NCBI GenBank assembly: GCA_041389495.1 | Contig: JAWKRT010000003.1 | Location: forward strand, 124,001 to 188,000 | Origin: Myxococcota bacterium | Lineage (GTDB): Bacteria > Myxococcota_A > UBA9160 > UBA4427 | Reading direction: 5' to 3' | Length of the DNA stretch: 64,000 nt | In this document: piece after piece, positions 47,711 through 56,711 of the stretch | How the letters are laid out: each line of letters begins with the position of its first letter | How positions within the stretch are numbered: position 1 is the first letter of the stretch | The notes under the pieces: generated by a model | What the model saw: only the letters and a program-made list of their open reading frames with translations | Told to the model about the DNA's origin: nothing | The model's database searches: none | Made by a program: the position numbers and the translations under genes

Positions 47711-48775
47711 GTGTCGCATCCGCACCGCGCTCCGACGACCGACGCGCCCGAAGGCGAGGCCTGCCCCGTGCCGGCGCGCTACGTGCTGATCGCGGGGCAC
47801 GGCCGCTCGGGCACGAACTGGCTGCTCCAGCTGCTCGATCGCGCGAGCGAGACCCACTGCCGCAACGAGCCCGACGAGATCGGCGGCAACGCGTTCGAGC
47901 GGCTCCCCTCGCCGTGGGTGCCGGTGCCCGACGAGCGCGCGGCGTCGTTCTCCGAGCCGTGGGGGAGGGCGGTCGTCGAGGCGGGCGCGCGCATGGGCGA
48001 GCGCGACCGCGCGCCCGCCGTCCCGAAGCGCCACGTCCCGCCGTGGGTGGCGGGCACGCATCTCGTCGACGCGCTCGCGCGCCCGCGCGTGCGGCGCGTG
48101 CTCGCGGCGGCCGTTCCCGCCTGGCGCGGGCGCGAGTGGCCGCGGCCCGGCCGGCGTGCCGCGGCCGGCGAGCCGCTCGTCGTGCTCAAGTGCAACCAGG
48201 TGCCGGGCTGGGCGCGCTGGGTGCTCGAGCACGATCCGTCGGGCCGCGTGCTGCACATCGTCCGCCACCCGGGCGGCTTCCTGTCCTCGTGGCGGCGACG
48301 CTATGTGGGCGAGCGCGACGAGGCGCGCGTGCTCGCGGAGAACCGCCATCGCCTCGCGCTCGTCGCGCAGGCGAGCCCCGCGTTCGCCGCGAAGATGGGC
48401 GACGTCGACGCGCTCGACCTCGACCACTCGGAGCTCTGGTTCTGGCGCTACGCCGTGGAGACGATCGACGAGGCGGGAGCGCGCGCGACGGGCCGCTACC
48501 ACCGCGTCGCGTTCGAGGCGCTGGCGCGAGAGCCGGTCGCGCACGCGCGCGCGATCTTCGCGTGGCTCGGGCTCGCGTGGACGCCGGCGATCGAGCGCGC
48601 GGTCGAGGCGATGTCGCGCGAGTCGCTCGGCATCGTCGCGCGCGCGGCCGGCGACCTCTCGGCGCACCAGCGCGCCGCGATCGCACGCGTGCTCGAGGGA
48701 AGCGCGCTGCACGGGTGGTGGAGCGAGCCGGAGGCGTCGGGCGCCGAGCCGAGCCAACGGGGCGAGGCGCGATGA
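47711..48775 (+). CDS. Sulfotransferase-family protein
   Basis: A 354-residue PAPS-type sulfotransferase. The 5'-phosphosulfate loop is IAGHGRSGTNWLLQLL (28-40) and the 3'-phosphate region is VLHIVRHPGGFLSSW near residues 179-193. Sequence in between is divergent, with a SPWVPVPDE run and a Pro/Arg-rich insert around 130-155. It would move sulfate from PAPS to a hydroxyl group. GTG start at 47711 without a clear Shine-Dalgarno. It overlaps the second sulfotransferase gene as ATGA. The two are not close paralogues, so they may act on different positions of one molecule. Confidence 0.85.
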   Translation: MSHPHRAPTTDAPEGEACPVPARYVLIAGHGRSGTNWLLQLLDRASETHCRNEPDEIGGNAFERLPSPWVPVPDERAASFSEPWGRAVVEAGARMGERDRAPAVPKRHVPPWVAGTHLVDALARPRVRRVLAAAVPAWRGREWPRPGRRAAAGEPLVVLKCNQVPGWARWVLEHDPSGRVLHIVRHPGGFLSSWRRRYVGERDEARVLAENRHRLALVAQASPAFAAKMGDVDALDLDHSELWFWRYAVETIDEAGARATGRYHRVAFEALAREPVAHARAIFAWLGLAWTPAIERAVEAMSRESLGIVARAAGDLSAHQRAAIARVLEGSALHGWWSEPEASGAEPSQRGEAR

Positions 48776-49749
48776 CGACGCCCGCGCTTCCCGTCGACAA
48801 CGACGCGCCGCTGCTCGAATCGCCCGTCTTCATGGTGGGCTCCGCGCGCTCGGGCACGTCGCTCCTGCGCCTCATGATCGGCCACCACCCGCGCATCGCG
48901 GCGAACCCCGAGTTCGGGATGGCCGTCGACGCGCTCGGGCCGAACGGCGAGTTCCCCGCGCTCGAGGACTACTACGCGTGGCTCGCGCGCGATCGCATCG
49001 CGAACCTCTACGGCTTCGAGGTCGACCGGCGTCTCGACTATCCGCACCTCGTCGACAGCTTCCTGCGCCAGCGCGCGATCCGCGAGGGCAAGCCGATCGC
49101 GACGGCGACCGTGCACCACCGCTACGACCTCGTGCTGCGCATCTGGCCGGACGCGCGCTTCATCTACATCCTGCGCGACGGTCGCGACGTCGCGCGCTCG
49201 GTGATCCACATGGGCTGGGCGGGCAACGTCTGGTACGGCTGCCAGCGCTGGATCGACGCGGAGGATCGCTGGGCGCGCTTCGCGCCGACGCTCCCGCCCG
49301 AGCGCGTGCTCGAGGTGCGCTACGAGCGGCTCATCCTCGAGCCGCGCGCCGAGCTCGAGCGCATCTGCGCCTTCTACGGCGTCGCGTACGACGACGCGAT
49401 CTTCGACTACACGAAGAGCAGCCGCTACGGCGAGCCCGATCCCGACCTCGTGCAGCAGTGGAAGCGGAAGCTCGGGGCGTACGAGCTGCAGCAGCTGGAC
49501 GCGCGCATCGGGGCGCGCCTCGCCGCGCGCGGCTACGAGCCGAGCGGCGTGCCGCCGCTGCGCTTCGGCCCGCTGCGCCGCGCGCGGCTCGCGCTCCAGA
49601 ACTGGGTGTGGAAGGCGCGCTTCCGCGCGCGCCGCTACGGGGTCGGCCTCTTCGTGCTCGACTACGCCGCGCGCCGGCTCGGCCTGCGCGCGCTCGAGCG
49701 CCGGACGCGCGCGCGCATCCAGGCGATCGTGAACGAAGGGCTCCGCTAG
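48772..49749 (+). CDS. Sulfotransferase-family protein
   Basis: A 325-residue sulfotransferase of the Sulfotransfer_3 type. PSB loop FMVGSARSGTSLLRLMIGHHPRI (20-42); ARFIYILRDGRDVARSVIHMGW carries the 3'-phosphate-binding Arg and Ser; VLEVRYERLILEP is the typical following strand. Compared with animal and bacterial relatives it is complete. It is coupled by ATGA to the upstream sulfotransferase. The C-terminal 70 residues are basic (RRARLALQNWVWKARFRARRYG) and may touch the membrane. The acceptor is unknown; sulfolipids or sulfated steroids are possible. Confidence 0.9.
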   Translation: MTTPALPVDNDAPLLESPVFMVGSARSGTSLLRLMIGHHPRIAANPEFGMAVDALGPNGEFPALEDYYAWLARDRIANLYGFEVDRRLDYPHLVDSFLRQRAIREGKPIATATVHHRYDLVLRIWPDARFIYILRDGRDVARSVIHMGWAGNVWYGCQRWIDAEDRWARFAPTLPPERVLEVRYERLILEPRAELERICAFYGVAYDDAIFDYTKSSRYGEPDPDLVQQWKRKLGAYELQQLDARIGARLAARGYEPSGVPPLRFGPLRRARLALQNWVWKARFRARRYGVGLFVLDYAARRLGLRALERRTRARIQAIVNEGLR

Positions 49750-49775
49750 CCGCGGCACGGCCCGCGGCCGCGCGT

Positions 49776-49781
49776 TAGCAT
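49776..49781 (+). promoter_or_regulatory. Candidate -10 hexamer TAGCAT for the SDR gene starting at 49889
   Basis: TAGCAT within GTTAGCATGC, 107 nt before the ATG. The hexamer and following GC match the site at 46464. Confidence 0.28.
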
Positions 49782-49888
49782 GCGCGCCCGCCGCGCGCGG
49801 CGCGGCATCGCCCGACTTCCGAGAAGAGCTCGTGAGAAGAGGCCGGGCCGGCCGCGAGCGCCGGCCGCGGCCCGCACAGGAGGACCCG

Positions 49889-50698
49889 ATGGAGCGCGTG
49901 CTTCGCGACGGAGCGTTCGAAGGAGAGACCCACATCGTCACCGGCGCCGCGCAGGGCATCGGGAACCAGGTGGCGGCGACGCTCGCCGCGCACGGGGCGT
50001 GCGTCGTGCTCGTCGACCTCGACCCGGGACGCCTCGAGGAAGCCCGCGCCGAGATCGCGAAGGACGCGCCCGTCGCGCCGCTCGTCGCGGCCGCGAACGT
50101 GGCGGACGAGGCGCAGGTGCAGCGCGCCGTCGCGAGCGCGCTCGAGGCGACGGGCTGCATCAACGGCGTCGTGAACGTCGCGGGCATCACGAAGGACGTG
50201 CGCATTCCCAAGAAGTCCTACGAGGACTTCAAGCTCGTCATGGCCGTCCACCTGCACGGCACGTTCCTGTTCATGCGCGAGGTCGCCGCGCAGCACTGGC
50301 ACCCGCTCTTCAAGGACAACGAGAACGCGCCGCTCGACGACGGCGTGAACCGCTTCGTGATCAACTTCTCGTCGGTCAGCGCGCGCAACGGCAACGTCGG
50401 GCAGATCGACTACACGGCGGCGAAGGGCGCGATCGAGGCGGCGACGCGCACGGCCGCGCGCGAGTTCGCGGGCTACCGCGCGCGCGTGAACGCGATCGCA
50501 CCGGGCCCGGTGATGACGCCCATGCTCGCGAAGGTGCCCGAGGCGCAGATCGAGGGGATGAAGCGCGCGACGCTCGTCGGGCGGCTGGCCGAGCCGGTCG
50601 AGCTCGCGCGCAGCGTCGCGGCGATCGCCGACCCGAAGCTCTTCGGCTACTGCACGGGCCAGATCTTCGCCGTCAACGGCGGCATGTACATGGCGTGA
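49889..50698 (+). CDS. Classical short-chain dehydrogenase/reductase
   Basis: A 269-residue SDR. Cofactor loop TGAAQGIGNQ with VDLDPGR after strand 2, where the Asp favours NAD. NVAGIT (a form of NNAG), catalytic Ser in NFSSVSARNGN and the Tyr-x-x-x-Lys in QIDYTAAKGAIEA are intact; the protein ends FAVNGGMYMA. A stretch HWHPLFKDNENAPLDDGV before the Ser is a small insertion. AGGAGG lies before the ATG at 49889. Likely a 3-hydroxyacyl-CoA or alcohol dehydrogenase; it is convergent with TesB. Confidence 0.88.
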   Translation: MERVLRDGAFEGETHIVTGAAQGIGNQVAATLAAHGACVVLVDLDPGRLEEARAEIAKDAPVAPLVAAANVADEAQVQRAVASALEATGCINGVVNVAGITKDVRIPKKSYEDFKLVMAVHLHGTFLFMREVAAQHWHPLFKDNENAPLDDGVNRFVINFSSVSARNGNVGQIDYTAAKGAIEAATRTAAREFAGYRARVNAIAPGPVMTPMLAKVPEAQIEGMKRATLVGRLAEPVELARSVAAIADPKLFGYCTGQIFAVNGGMYMA

Positions 50699-50717
50699 GC
50701 GCGCGCCCGGCGCGCGC

Positions 50718-51611
50718 CTAGCGTCCGCGCCGGTTCGGGTTCACGGCGTTGCGGCGGATCAGGCCTTCCTGCGTGCAGCTCGCGACGAGCACGCCCTCGC
50801 GCGTGTAGAACGTCGCGCGGCCGAAGCCGCGCGCGCGCGCCGAGACGGGGCTCTCGTGCACGACGTAGAGCCAGTCGTCGACGCGCAGCGGGCGGTGGAA
50901 CCACATCGCGTGGTCGAGGCTCGCGGTGTGGATGCCCGGGCTCATCATGCCGACGTCGTGCGGGTGGATGGCGGGCACCATCACCGCGAGGTCGGAGGCG
51001 TAGGCGAGCACGCACTGGTGCAGCGCCGGGTCGTCGCCGAGCGGGCCGCGCGAGCGCAGCCACGTCGCCATCGTCGGCTCGTAGCGCTGCTCGTCGAAGA
51101 GGCGCAGCTCGCCGACGGTGAGGATCTCGACGGCCTGCGGCTTCGGGAAGCCGTCGGGAACCTGGATGCCGATCGCGCGCAGCCCGCGCCGCATCCCCTC
51201 CTCGTACACCTCGCCCGAGACCTCGGCCGGGACGTCGACGTCGATCTGGTGCTCGAAGCCGTCCTCGTCGCTCATGAACGAGACGGCCATGTTGAGGATG
51301 GCCTCGCCCTTCTGGATGGCGACGACGCGGCGCGTGGTGAAGCTGCGCCCGTCGCGAATGCGGTCGACCTCGTAGAGGATGGGGCGCTCCGGGTCGCCCG
51401 GGCGCAGGAAGTAGGCGTGGAGCGAGTGCGCGGAGCGCTCGGCCTCGACCGTGTGGAACGCGGCGCGCAGGCCCTGCGCGAGCACGAGCCCGCCGAAGAT
51501 GCGGCCGTTGTGGGCGGGCGGGCTCGTGCCGCGGAAGAGGTTCTGCTCGAGCCGCTCGAGCTCGAGCCGACCGAGGAGCTCGGACAGGGCGGGATCGGGC
51601 ACGGCGGTCAT
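50718..51611 (-). CDS. tesB: Acyl-CoA thioesterase II
   Basis: A 297-residue double-hotdog thioesterase that hydrolyses medium and long acyl-CoA to free acid and CoA. N-terminal hotdog with NLFRGTSPPAHNGRIFGGLVLAQGL and SLHAYFLRPGDPERPILYEVDRIRDGRSF; C-terminal hotdog with ASLDHAMWFHRPLRVDDWLYV, whose Asp is the family catalytic residue, and GRATFYTREGVLVASCTQEGL. The length fits TesB (286). GGAGCG lies upstream of the ATG. Its role may be to release CoA when unusual acyl-CoAs accumulate from the surrounding catabolic genes. Confidence 0.94.
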   Translation of the reverse strand: MTAVPDPALSELLGRLELERLEQNLFRGTSPPAHNGRIFGGLVLAQGLRAAFHTVEAERSAHSLHAYFLRPGDPERPILYEVDRIRDGRSFTTRRVVAIQKGEAILNMAVSFMSDEDGFEHQIDVDVPAEVSGEVYEEGMRRGLRAIGIQVPDGFPKPQAVEILTVGELRLFDEQRYEPTMATWLRSRGPLGDDPALHQCVLAYASDLAVMVPAIHPHDVGMMSPGIHTASLDHAMWFHRPLRVDDWLYVVHESPVSARARGFGRATFYTREGVLVASCTQEGLIRRNAVNPNRRGR

Positions 51612-51683
51612 CGGGCTCGGCGCTCCTTCGGCGACCCGGCGGCGTCGGCGCGCGAACGGCTTCGACGCTCGGGAAGGGGCGCG

Positions 51684-51690
51684 TACACTA
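51684..51690. promoter_or_regulatory. Overlapping candidate -10 elements between tesB and amidohydrolase genes
   Basis: TACACT (plus, 51684-51689) and TAGTGT (minus, 51685-51690) share five bases in the 164-bp divergent gap. Same head-to-head arrangement as at 11796. Confidence 0.25.
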
Positions 51691-51775
51691 GCGGCCGCTC
51701 TCGCGCGGCGCCGCCGCGCGAGCGGCGTCGCGCGCGGCCGTTCCGCCTCCGGAGCGGGCGCGCAGGGAGCACCGC

Positions 51776-52972
51776 GTGGCCGACCTCGACTTCCGCATCT
51801 TCGACGGCGACAACCACTACTACGAGGCGGAGGACGCGTTCACGCGCCACCTCGACCGCCGCATGCGCAGCCGGTGCATGCAGTGGGCCGTCGTGAACGG
51901 GCGCAAGTCGCTGCTCGTCGCGGGCAAGGTGAACCGCTTCATCCCGAACCCGACGTTCGACCCGGTCGCCGTGCCCGGCTGTCTCGACCAGTACTACCGC
52001 GGCCACAACCCGGGCAAGAAGAGCATCAAGGAGGCGTTCGGCGACCTCGAGCCGATCCGCGTCGAGTACCGCGACCGCGACGCGCGCTTGAAGGTGATGG
52101 ATGCGCAGGGGATCGAGAAGGCGTTCTTCTTCCCGACGCTCGGCGTCGGCATGGAGGAGGCGCTCAAGCACGACACGCCCGCCGTGCACGCGGCCTTCGA
52201 GGCCTTCAACCGCTGGCTCGAGGACGACTGGGGTTACGCCTACCAGGAACGCATCTTCGCGACGCCCTACATCACGCTGCAGGATCGCGACCGCGGCATC
52301 GCCGAGCTCGAGCGCGTGCTCGCGAACGACGCGCGCGTGATCCTGATGCGGCCGGCGCCGATCTTCGGCGATGCGGGCCATCGCTCGCCCGCCGATCCGT
52401 ACTTCGACCCGTTCTGGGCGCGCGTGAACGAGGCCGGCGTCACCGTGCTCTACCACGGCGGCGACTCGGGCTACAGCAAGTACCTCGCGGACTGGGGCGA
52501 GGGGGCCGACGCGGTGCAGGCGTTCAAGGCGTCGCCGCTGCAGGCGCTCACGATGGGGACGCGCGCGCCCTTCGACCTGATGGCGGCGCTCGTCTCGCAC
52601 AGGTTGTTCTCGCGCTTCCCGAACCTGCGCGTCGCGAGCATCGAGATGGGGAGCAACTGGGTGCCGTGGCTCTTCCAGAGCTTCCGGCGGATCTTCGGCC
52701 AGGAGCCGGCGTCGTTCGACGAGGATCCGGCCGAGACGTTCCGCCGCCACGTCTGGATCTCGCCCTTCCACGAGGACGACGTGCCGCTGCTTCGCGACCT
52801 GATCGGCGCCGACCGCATGATCATGGGCTCGGACTACCCGCACGCCGAGGGCCTCGCCGACCCGACGGACTACGTCCACGAGCTCGGCGGCTTCACGCCC
52901 GCCGACCAGCGCAAGATCCTGCGCGACAACGCGGACTTCCTCGCCGTGCCGAGGCCCGCGAGCCGCGCCTAG
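51776..52972 (+). CDS. Amidohydrolase-family (ACMSD-like) TIM-barrel protein
   Basis: A 398-residue member of the amidohydrolase-2 family (PF04909-type), which includes metal-dependent decarboxylases and hydrolases. The N-terminal metal motif reads FDGDNHYYE, with Asn-His in the DxDxH frame; the barrel continues with VTVLYHGGDSGY, RVASIEMGSNWVPWL and ends MIMGSDYPHAEG with the metal or catalytic Asp. GTG at 51776 with GGGAG 6 nt upstream. It is convergent with a second family member at 52994 and is one of three within 10 kb. The reaction could be decarboxylation, C-C cleavage or lactone hydrolysis. Confidence 0.9.
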   Translation: MADLDFRIFDGDNHYYEAEDAFTRHLDRRMRSRCMQWAVVNGRKSLLVAGKVNRFIPNPTFDPVAVPGCLDQYYRGHNPGKKSIKEAFGDLEPIRVEYRDRDARLKVMDAQGIEKAFFFPTLGVGMEEALKHDTPAVHAAFEAFNRWLEDDWGYAYQERIFATPYITLQDRDRGIAELERVLANDARVILMRPAPIFGDAGHRSPADPYFDPFWARVNEAGVTVLYHGGDSGYSKYLADWGEGADAVQAFKASPLQALTMGTRAPFDLMAALVSHRLFSRFPNLRVASIEMGSNWVPWLFQSFRRIFGQEPASFDEDPAETFRRHVWISPFHEDDVPLLRDLIGADRMIMGSDYPHAEGLADPTDYVHELGGFTPADQRKILRDNADFLAVPRPASRA

Positions 52973-52993
52973 CCGGGCCGGGCGCGCCGTTCG

Positions 52994-54169
52994 CTAGGCG
53001 ATGTGGTCGAGGCGGTAGAGCGCCTTGCAGTTGTCGTGCAGCATCTTCCGCACCTCCGTCTTCGGGATGCCGCGGAAGAGGCGCTCGATCTGCTGGCGCG
53101 AGTTCGGCCAGTCGCAGCCCGTGTGCGGGTAGTCGGTCGAGTACATGATGTGGTCGATGTTCATGCGGTGGCGCAGCTCGAGCCCCACCGTGTCGATCAT
53201 GAACGACGCCCAGAAGCTCCTGCGGAAGATCTCGCTCGGCAGCATCTTCATCTTGCGGTCGGCCTCGGTGAAGAAGCGGTAGCGCATGAACATGTCGTCC
53301 GTCTGCTCGAGCAGCGTCGGGATCCACCCGATGTTCGCCTCGACGAGCACGCAGGCGACGTCCGGGAAGCGGTCGAAGACGCCGGCGAAGAGCAGGTCGG
53401 AGACGACCGGCAGCGTGTGGCCGCCCGCCTTGGCCGCGCCCGCCTTCCCGAGGAAGGCGAGCTCCGTGAACGACATCTGCTTCTGTCCGCCGCCCTGCGT
53501 CGACGGGATGAAGCTCCCGATGTGCACCGACACGGGCGCGCGCAGGTCCTGCGCGGCCTCCCAGAACGCCGCGTCCTCCTCCTGCGAGTCGTGCGACCCG
53601 TTCGGGAAGGCGGAGATCACGACGCCGCGGTGGCCGTTCGCCATCGCCCACTCGAGCTCGGCGACGGCGTCCTTCGTGCCCGTCGTCGGCACGATCGCGA
53701 GCGGCACGAGCCGGCCGCCCGACCCTTCGCAGAACTCGCCCAGCCACTCGTTGTAGGCGCGCACGCACACGCGCTGCAGCTCGGGCTCGCTCGCGTAGAT
53801 CGAGGCGCCGGTGAGCGTGACGCTCGGGTACAGGATCTGCGCGAAGATCCCGTCGACGTCCATGTCGTGGAGGCGCTCCTTCGTGTCGAAGCTGCCCGGA
53901 CGCATCGTCGCGTACGAGCCGCCGACCGGCTTGAACTGCGGGTAGGAGAGGCCGGCCGTCGCCGTGAGTCCGACCGGCCGCAGGCGCGCGCCGTCGTCGA
54001 AGTCCCAGACGTCGCCGTGGTCGGTGTGGCGCACCTTCGGCGCGCGCGCCTTCCACTTCGCCGGCACGCGCGACTGCCAGAGCTCGGGCGGCTCGTTCAC
54101 GTGCGCGTCGGCGTCGAGGATCGGGTAGTCGATGCTCGCGACGTCCCAGAAGAGATCGCTCTTGTCCAT
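52994..54169 (-). CDS. Amidohydrolase-family (ACMSD-like) TIM-barrel protein
   Basis: A 391-residue relative of the convergent gene. Metal motif LDADAHVNEPPELW, a perfect DxDxHxxE; then FAQILYPSV, PVSVHIGSFIPST with the ligand His, CVLVEANIGWIPTL, and IMYSTDYPHTGCDWP with the catalytic Asp. ATG at 54169 with GGGAGG 10 nt upstream. It follows the double CaiB gene with a 47-bp gap on the same strand, suggesting an operon in which CoA transfer and hydrolytic or decarboxylating steps act on the same compound. The pair with 51776 could form a heteromer or act in sequence. Confidence 0.92.
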   Translation of the reverse strand: MDKSDLFWDVASIDYPILDADAHVNEPPELWQSRVPAKWKARAPKVRHTDHGDVWDFDDGARLRPVGLTATAGLSYPQFKPVGGSYATMRPGSFDTKERLHDMDVDGIFAQILYPSVTLTGASIYASEPELQRVCVRAYNEWLGEFCEGSGGRLVPLAIVPTTGTKDAVAELEWAMANGHRGVVISAFPNGSHDSQEEDAAFWEAAQDLRAPVSVHIGSFIPSTQGGGQKQMSFTELAFLGKAGAAKAGGHTLPVVSDLLFAGVFDRFPDVACVLVEANIGWIPTLLEQTDDMFMRYRFFTEADRKMKMLPSEIFRRSFWASFMIDTVGLELRHRMNIDHIMYSTDYPHTGCDWPNSRQQIERLFRGIPKTEVRKMLHDNCKALYRLDHIA

Positions 54170-54216
54170 GGCGCTGGCACCTCCCGGTCGTGGCGGCGCG
54201 CCGTGCGCGCCGCGGT

Positions 54217-56613
54217 TCACAGCCCCTTCGGCTTCGTGCCGATCACCTCGCTCGCCTCGAGCGCGTCGATCTCCGCGTCCGAGAGGCCGACCTCGCGCAG
54301 CACCTCGCGGTTGTGCTGCCCCATCGTCGGCGTCGGCGTGCGCACCCAGCGGTCGACCGTCGCATAGCGGAACGGCGGGCCCGGCAGCGGGTGCGCGCCG
54401 ACGACGGGGTGTTCGACCGTCTCGAAGAAGCCGCGCGCGACGAGCTGCGGGTGGCGGCTCGTCTCGCGCGAGTCGACGACCGGCGCGGCCGGGATGCCGC
54501 GCGCGACGAGCCGCGCGACGACGCCGTCGAGCTCCTGCGTCGCGGCCCACGCGGCGAGCTTCGCGTCGAGGAGGTCGTGCTTCGCACGGCGCCCGCGCGC
54601 CGTCGCGAGCTCGGCGTCGCCCGTCCAGTCGGCGTGCGCCGGGCCGAGCTCCTCGACGAGCGCGCGCCACTGGGCGTCGCTCGCGACGGCGAGCGCGAGC
54701 CACTGCTCGCGACCGTCGCGCGCGCGGCACGCGTAGACGTTCTGCGGCGCGCCCTCCGGCCCGCGGTTGCCCTCGCGCCCGAGCTCGACGCCGTAGGCCG
54801 ACCACTCGATCGCGATCTCCGCGGCCGCGTTGAGCGCGCCCTCCACCATCGTGCACTCGAGCAGCGAGCCGCGGCCCGTGTGCTCGCGCTCCGCGAGCGC
54901 GACGAGCGTCGCGTACGCGGCGTGCATGCCCGCGAGCGGATCGCACGGGCCGCGCTGGATGCGCGGCTGGTCGTCGACGTGTCCGGTCGTCCACGCGAGG
55001 CCCGAGATCTGCTCCATCGTCTGCGCGAAGCCGACGTTGTCGCGCCAGGGGCCGGAGAGGCCGAACGCCGGCATGCGCACCTGGATGGTGCGCGGCGACA
55101 GCGCGTGCACGGCGTCCCAGTCGAGGCCGAAGCTCTCGACGACGCGCGGCGAGAAGTTCTCGATGAACACGTCGCACGAAGCGATCAGCCGCTTGCAGAG
55201 GGCGAGGCCCTCCGGGTCGGCGAGGTTCAGCGTGATGCCGCGCTTGTTGGTGTTCGCGGCGAGCGTGATCGAGCTCCACTCCCACCAGCTCTCGCGCTGC
55301 AGGAACATGGCGCCCGCCATGCGCATGCCGTCGGGCCGCTGGATCGACTCCATGCGGATCACGTCGGCCCCGAGGTTGGCGAGCATCTGGCAGGCCGACG
55401 GCCCGGCCCACCACGCGGTCGCGTCGAGCACGCGCACGCCCTCGAGCGGGAGCGCGCCGCCGCGCCCCGCGCTCGGCGCGCGGCCGCGCGGACGGCGAGC
55501 GGCGCCCGCGCGCGGCGCGACGTCGCTCGTGTGCTCGCCGAGCCGCGGCGGCGGCTCGGCCGCGCGCGGTCGCTCGCCGTCGAGCACGTAGGACGGCGCC
55601 GGCTGCAGGAAGCCGCTGCGCGGATTCGGCGCGAAGTTGCCGCGCGCGCGGAAGTGCTCGTGCTCGAAGACGGTGCGCCCGCTGTTCACGGGCGCGACCG
55701 GGATGCGGAAGAGCGAGGCCACCTCGACGATGTGCGCGGTCGTGTGGCGCTGGGTCCAGGCGCGCACCATCGCGTTCCACTCGTCCATGCGCGCGCCGCG
55801 CACCGGGAGCATCCACCAGTTGGCGGGGTCGTCGACGAGGTCGGGCCGCTCGATCATCTGGCAGAAGTCGTTGAACTGCTGGCGCGAGTTGGTGTTGAAG
55901 CCGACCCAGCCGTCGAGCGTGGGCTCGATCGACGGCACCTCGACCGAGCGCATCGGCGCCTCGATCGGCGCGCGCCCGCCGAGGCTGTGCATCAGGTCGC
56001 CGTACACGCTCGCGCCGATGTTCATCACCTCGCAGAGCGAGAAGTCGACGTGCTCGCCCTGGCCCGTGCGGCGCGCGCGCTGCACGGCGGCGAGCGCGCC
56101 GACGGCGGCGAACGTGCCGCCGATCCACTCCGTGATGCGGCTCCCGCACTGGATGGGCGGCTGCGAGAGCAGGCCGCGCCCCGAGATGCCGCCGCTCTCG
56201 GCCTGGATCGTGAGGTCCGAGGCCGGGCGATCGGCGTAGGGGCCGGTGCGGCCGAACGGCGAGATCGACAGCACGACGAGGCCGGGGAAGCGCTCGGCGA
56301 GTGCGCGCGCGTCGAACGGCGCGGGGTGCCCGCTCTCGACGACGAGGTCGGCGTCCTCGAGCAGGGCGAGCACGTGCGCGTCGTCGGGACGGCCGACGAC
56401 GGAGCGCTTCGAGCAGCCGAGGAACTGGAAGAGCGCGCCGTCCTCGTCCGGCGCGAGCGTCTGCGCGCTCGCCGTCCAGCGGCGGAGCGGGTCGCCGTCC
56501 GGCGGCTCGACCTTCACGACGTCGGCCCACGCGTCGGCGAGGAGCTTCGTCGTGTAGGCGCCCGCGATGCGGTCGGAGAAGTCGATCACGCGCAGGTCGC
56601 GCAGTCCGTGCAT
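54217..56613 (-). CDS. Tandem (double-domain) CaiB/BaiF CoA-transferase
   Basis: A 798-residue protein made of two complete family III CoA-transferase domains (about 1-370 and 388-798) joined by an Arg/Pro-rich linker. Domain 1 starts LRDLRVIDFSDRIAGAYTTKLLADAWADVVKVE; domain 2 starts LEGVRVLDATAWWAGPSACQMLANLGADVIRME. The catalytic Asp position reads CDPLAGMHA in domain 2 (Asp558) but TEWIGGTFA in domain 1 (Glu162), so only domain 2 has the normal nucleophile. Single-domain members work as interlocked dimers; the fusion may form such a dimer within one chain. GGAGG lies 4 nt before the ATG. First gene of an operon with the amidohydrolase at 52994. Confidence 0.92.
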   Translation of the reverse strand: MHGLRDLRVIDFSDRIAGAYTTKLLADAWADVVKVEPPDGDPLRRWTASAQTLAPDEDGALFQFLGCSKRSVVGRPDDAHVLALLEDADLVVESGHPAPFDARALAERFPGLVVLSISPFGRTGPYADRPASDLTIQAESGGISGRGLLSQPPIQCGSRITEWIGGTFAAVGALAAVQRARRTGQGEHVDFSLCEVMNIGASVYGDLMHSLGGRAPIEAPMRSVEVPSIEPTLDGWVGFNTNSRQQFNDFCQMIERPDLVDDPANWWMLPVRGARMDEWNAMVRAWTQRHTTAHIVEVASLFRIPVAPVNSGRTVFEHEHFRARGNFAPNPRSGFLQPAPSYVLDGERPRAAEPPPRLGEHTSDVAPRAGAARRPRGRAPSAGRGGALPLEGVRVLDATAWWAGPSACQMLANLGADVIRMESIQRPDGMRMAGAMFLQRESWWEWSSITLAANTNKRGITLNLADPEGLALCKRLIASCDVFIENFSPRVVESFGLDWDAVHALSPRTIQVRMPAFGLSGPWRDNVGFAQTMEQISGLAWTTGHVDDQPRIQRGPCDPLAGMHAAYATLVALAEREHTGRGSLLECTMVEGALNAAAEIAIEWSAYGVELGREGNRGPEGAPQNVYACRARDGREQWLALAVASDAQWRALVEELGPAHADWTGDAELATARGRRAKHDLLDAKLAAWAATQELDGVVARLVARGIPAAPVVDSRETSRHPQLVARGFFETVEHPVVGAHPLPGPPFRYATVDRWVRTPTPTMGQHNREVLREVGLSDAEIDALEASEVIGTKPKGL

Positions 56614-56653
56614 GTCGCCTCCGCCTCGGGGCTCGCGCCGCCGTCCGCCGCGC

Positions 56654-56659
56654 ATTCTA
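56654..56659 (-). promoter_or_regulatory. Candidate -10 hexamer TAGAAT for the tandem CoA-transferase gene
   Basis: TAGAAT on the minus strand, 40 nt before the ATG, identical to the element upstream of the aldehyde dehydrogenase gene. Five of six match to TATAAT. Confidence 0.4.
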
Positions 56660-56711
56660 CCCGCGGCGCGCGCGGGGCGGAGCGACCGATCGGCGGCGCC
56701 GCCGAGCGGGC

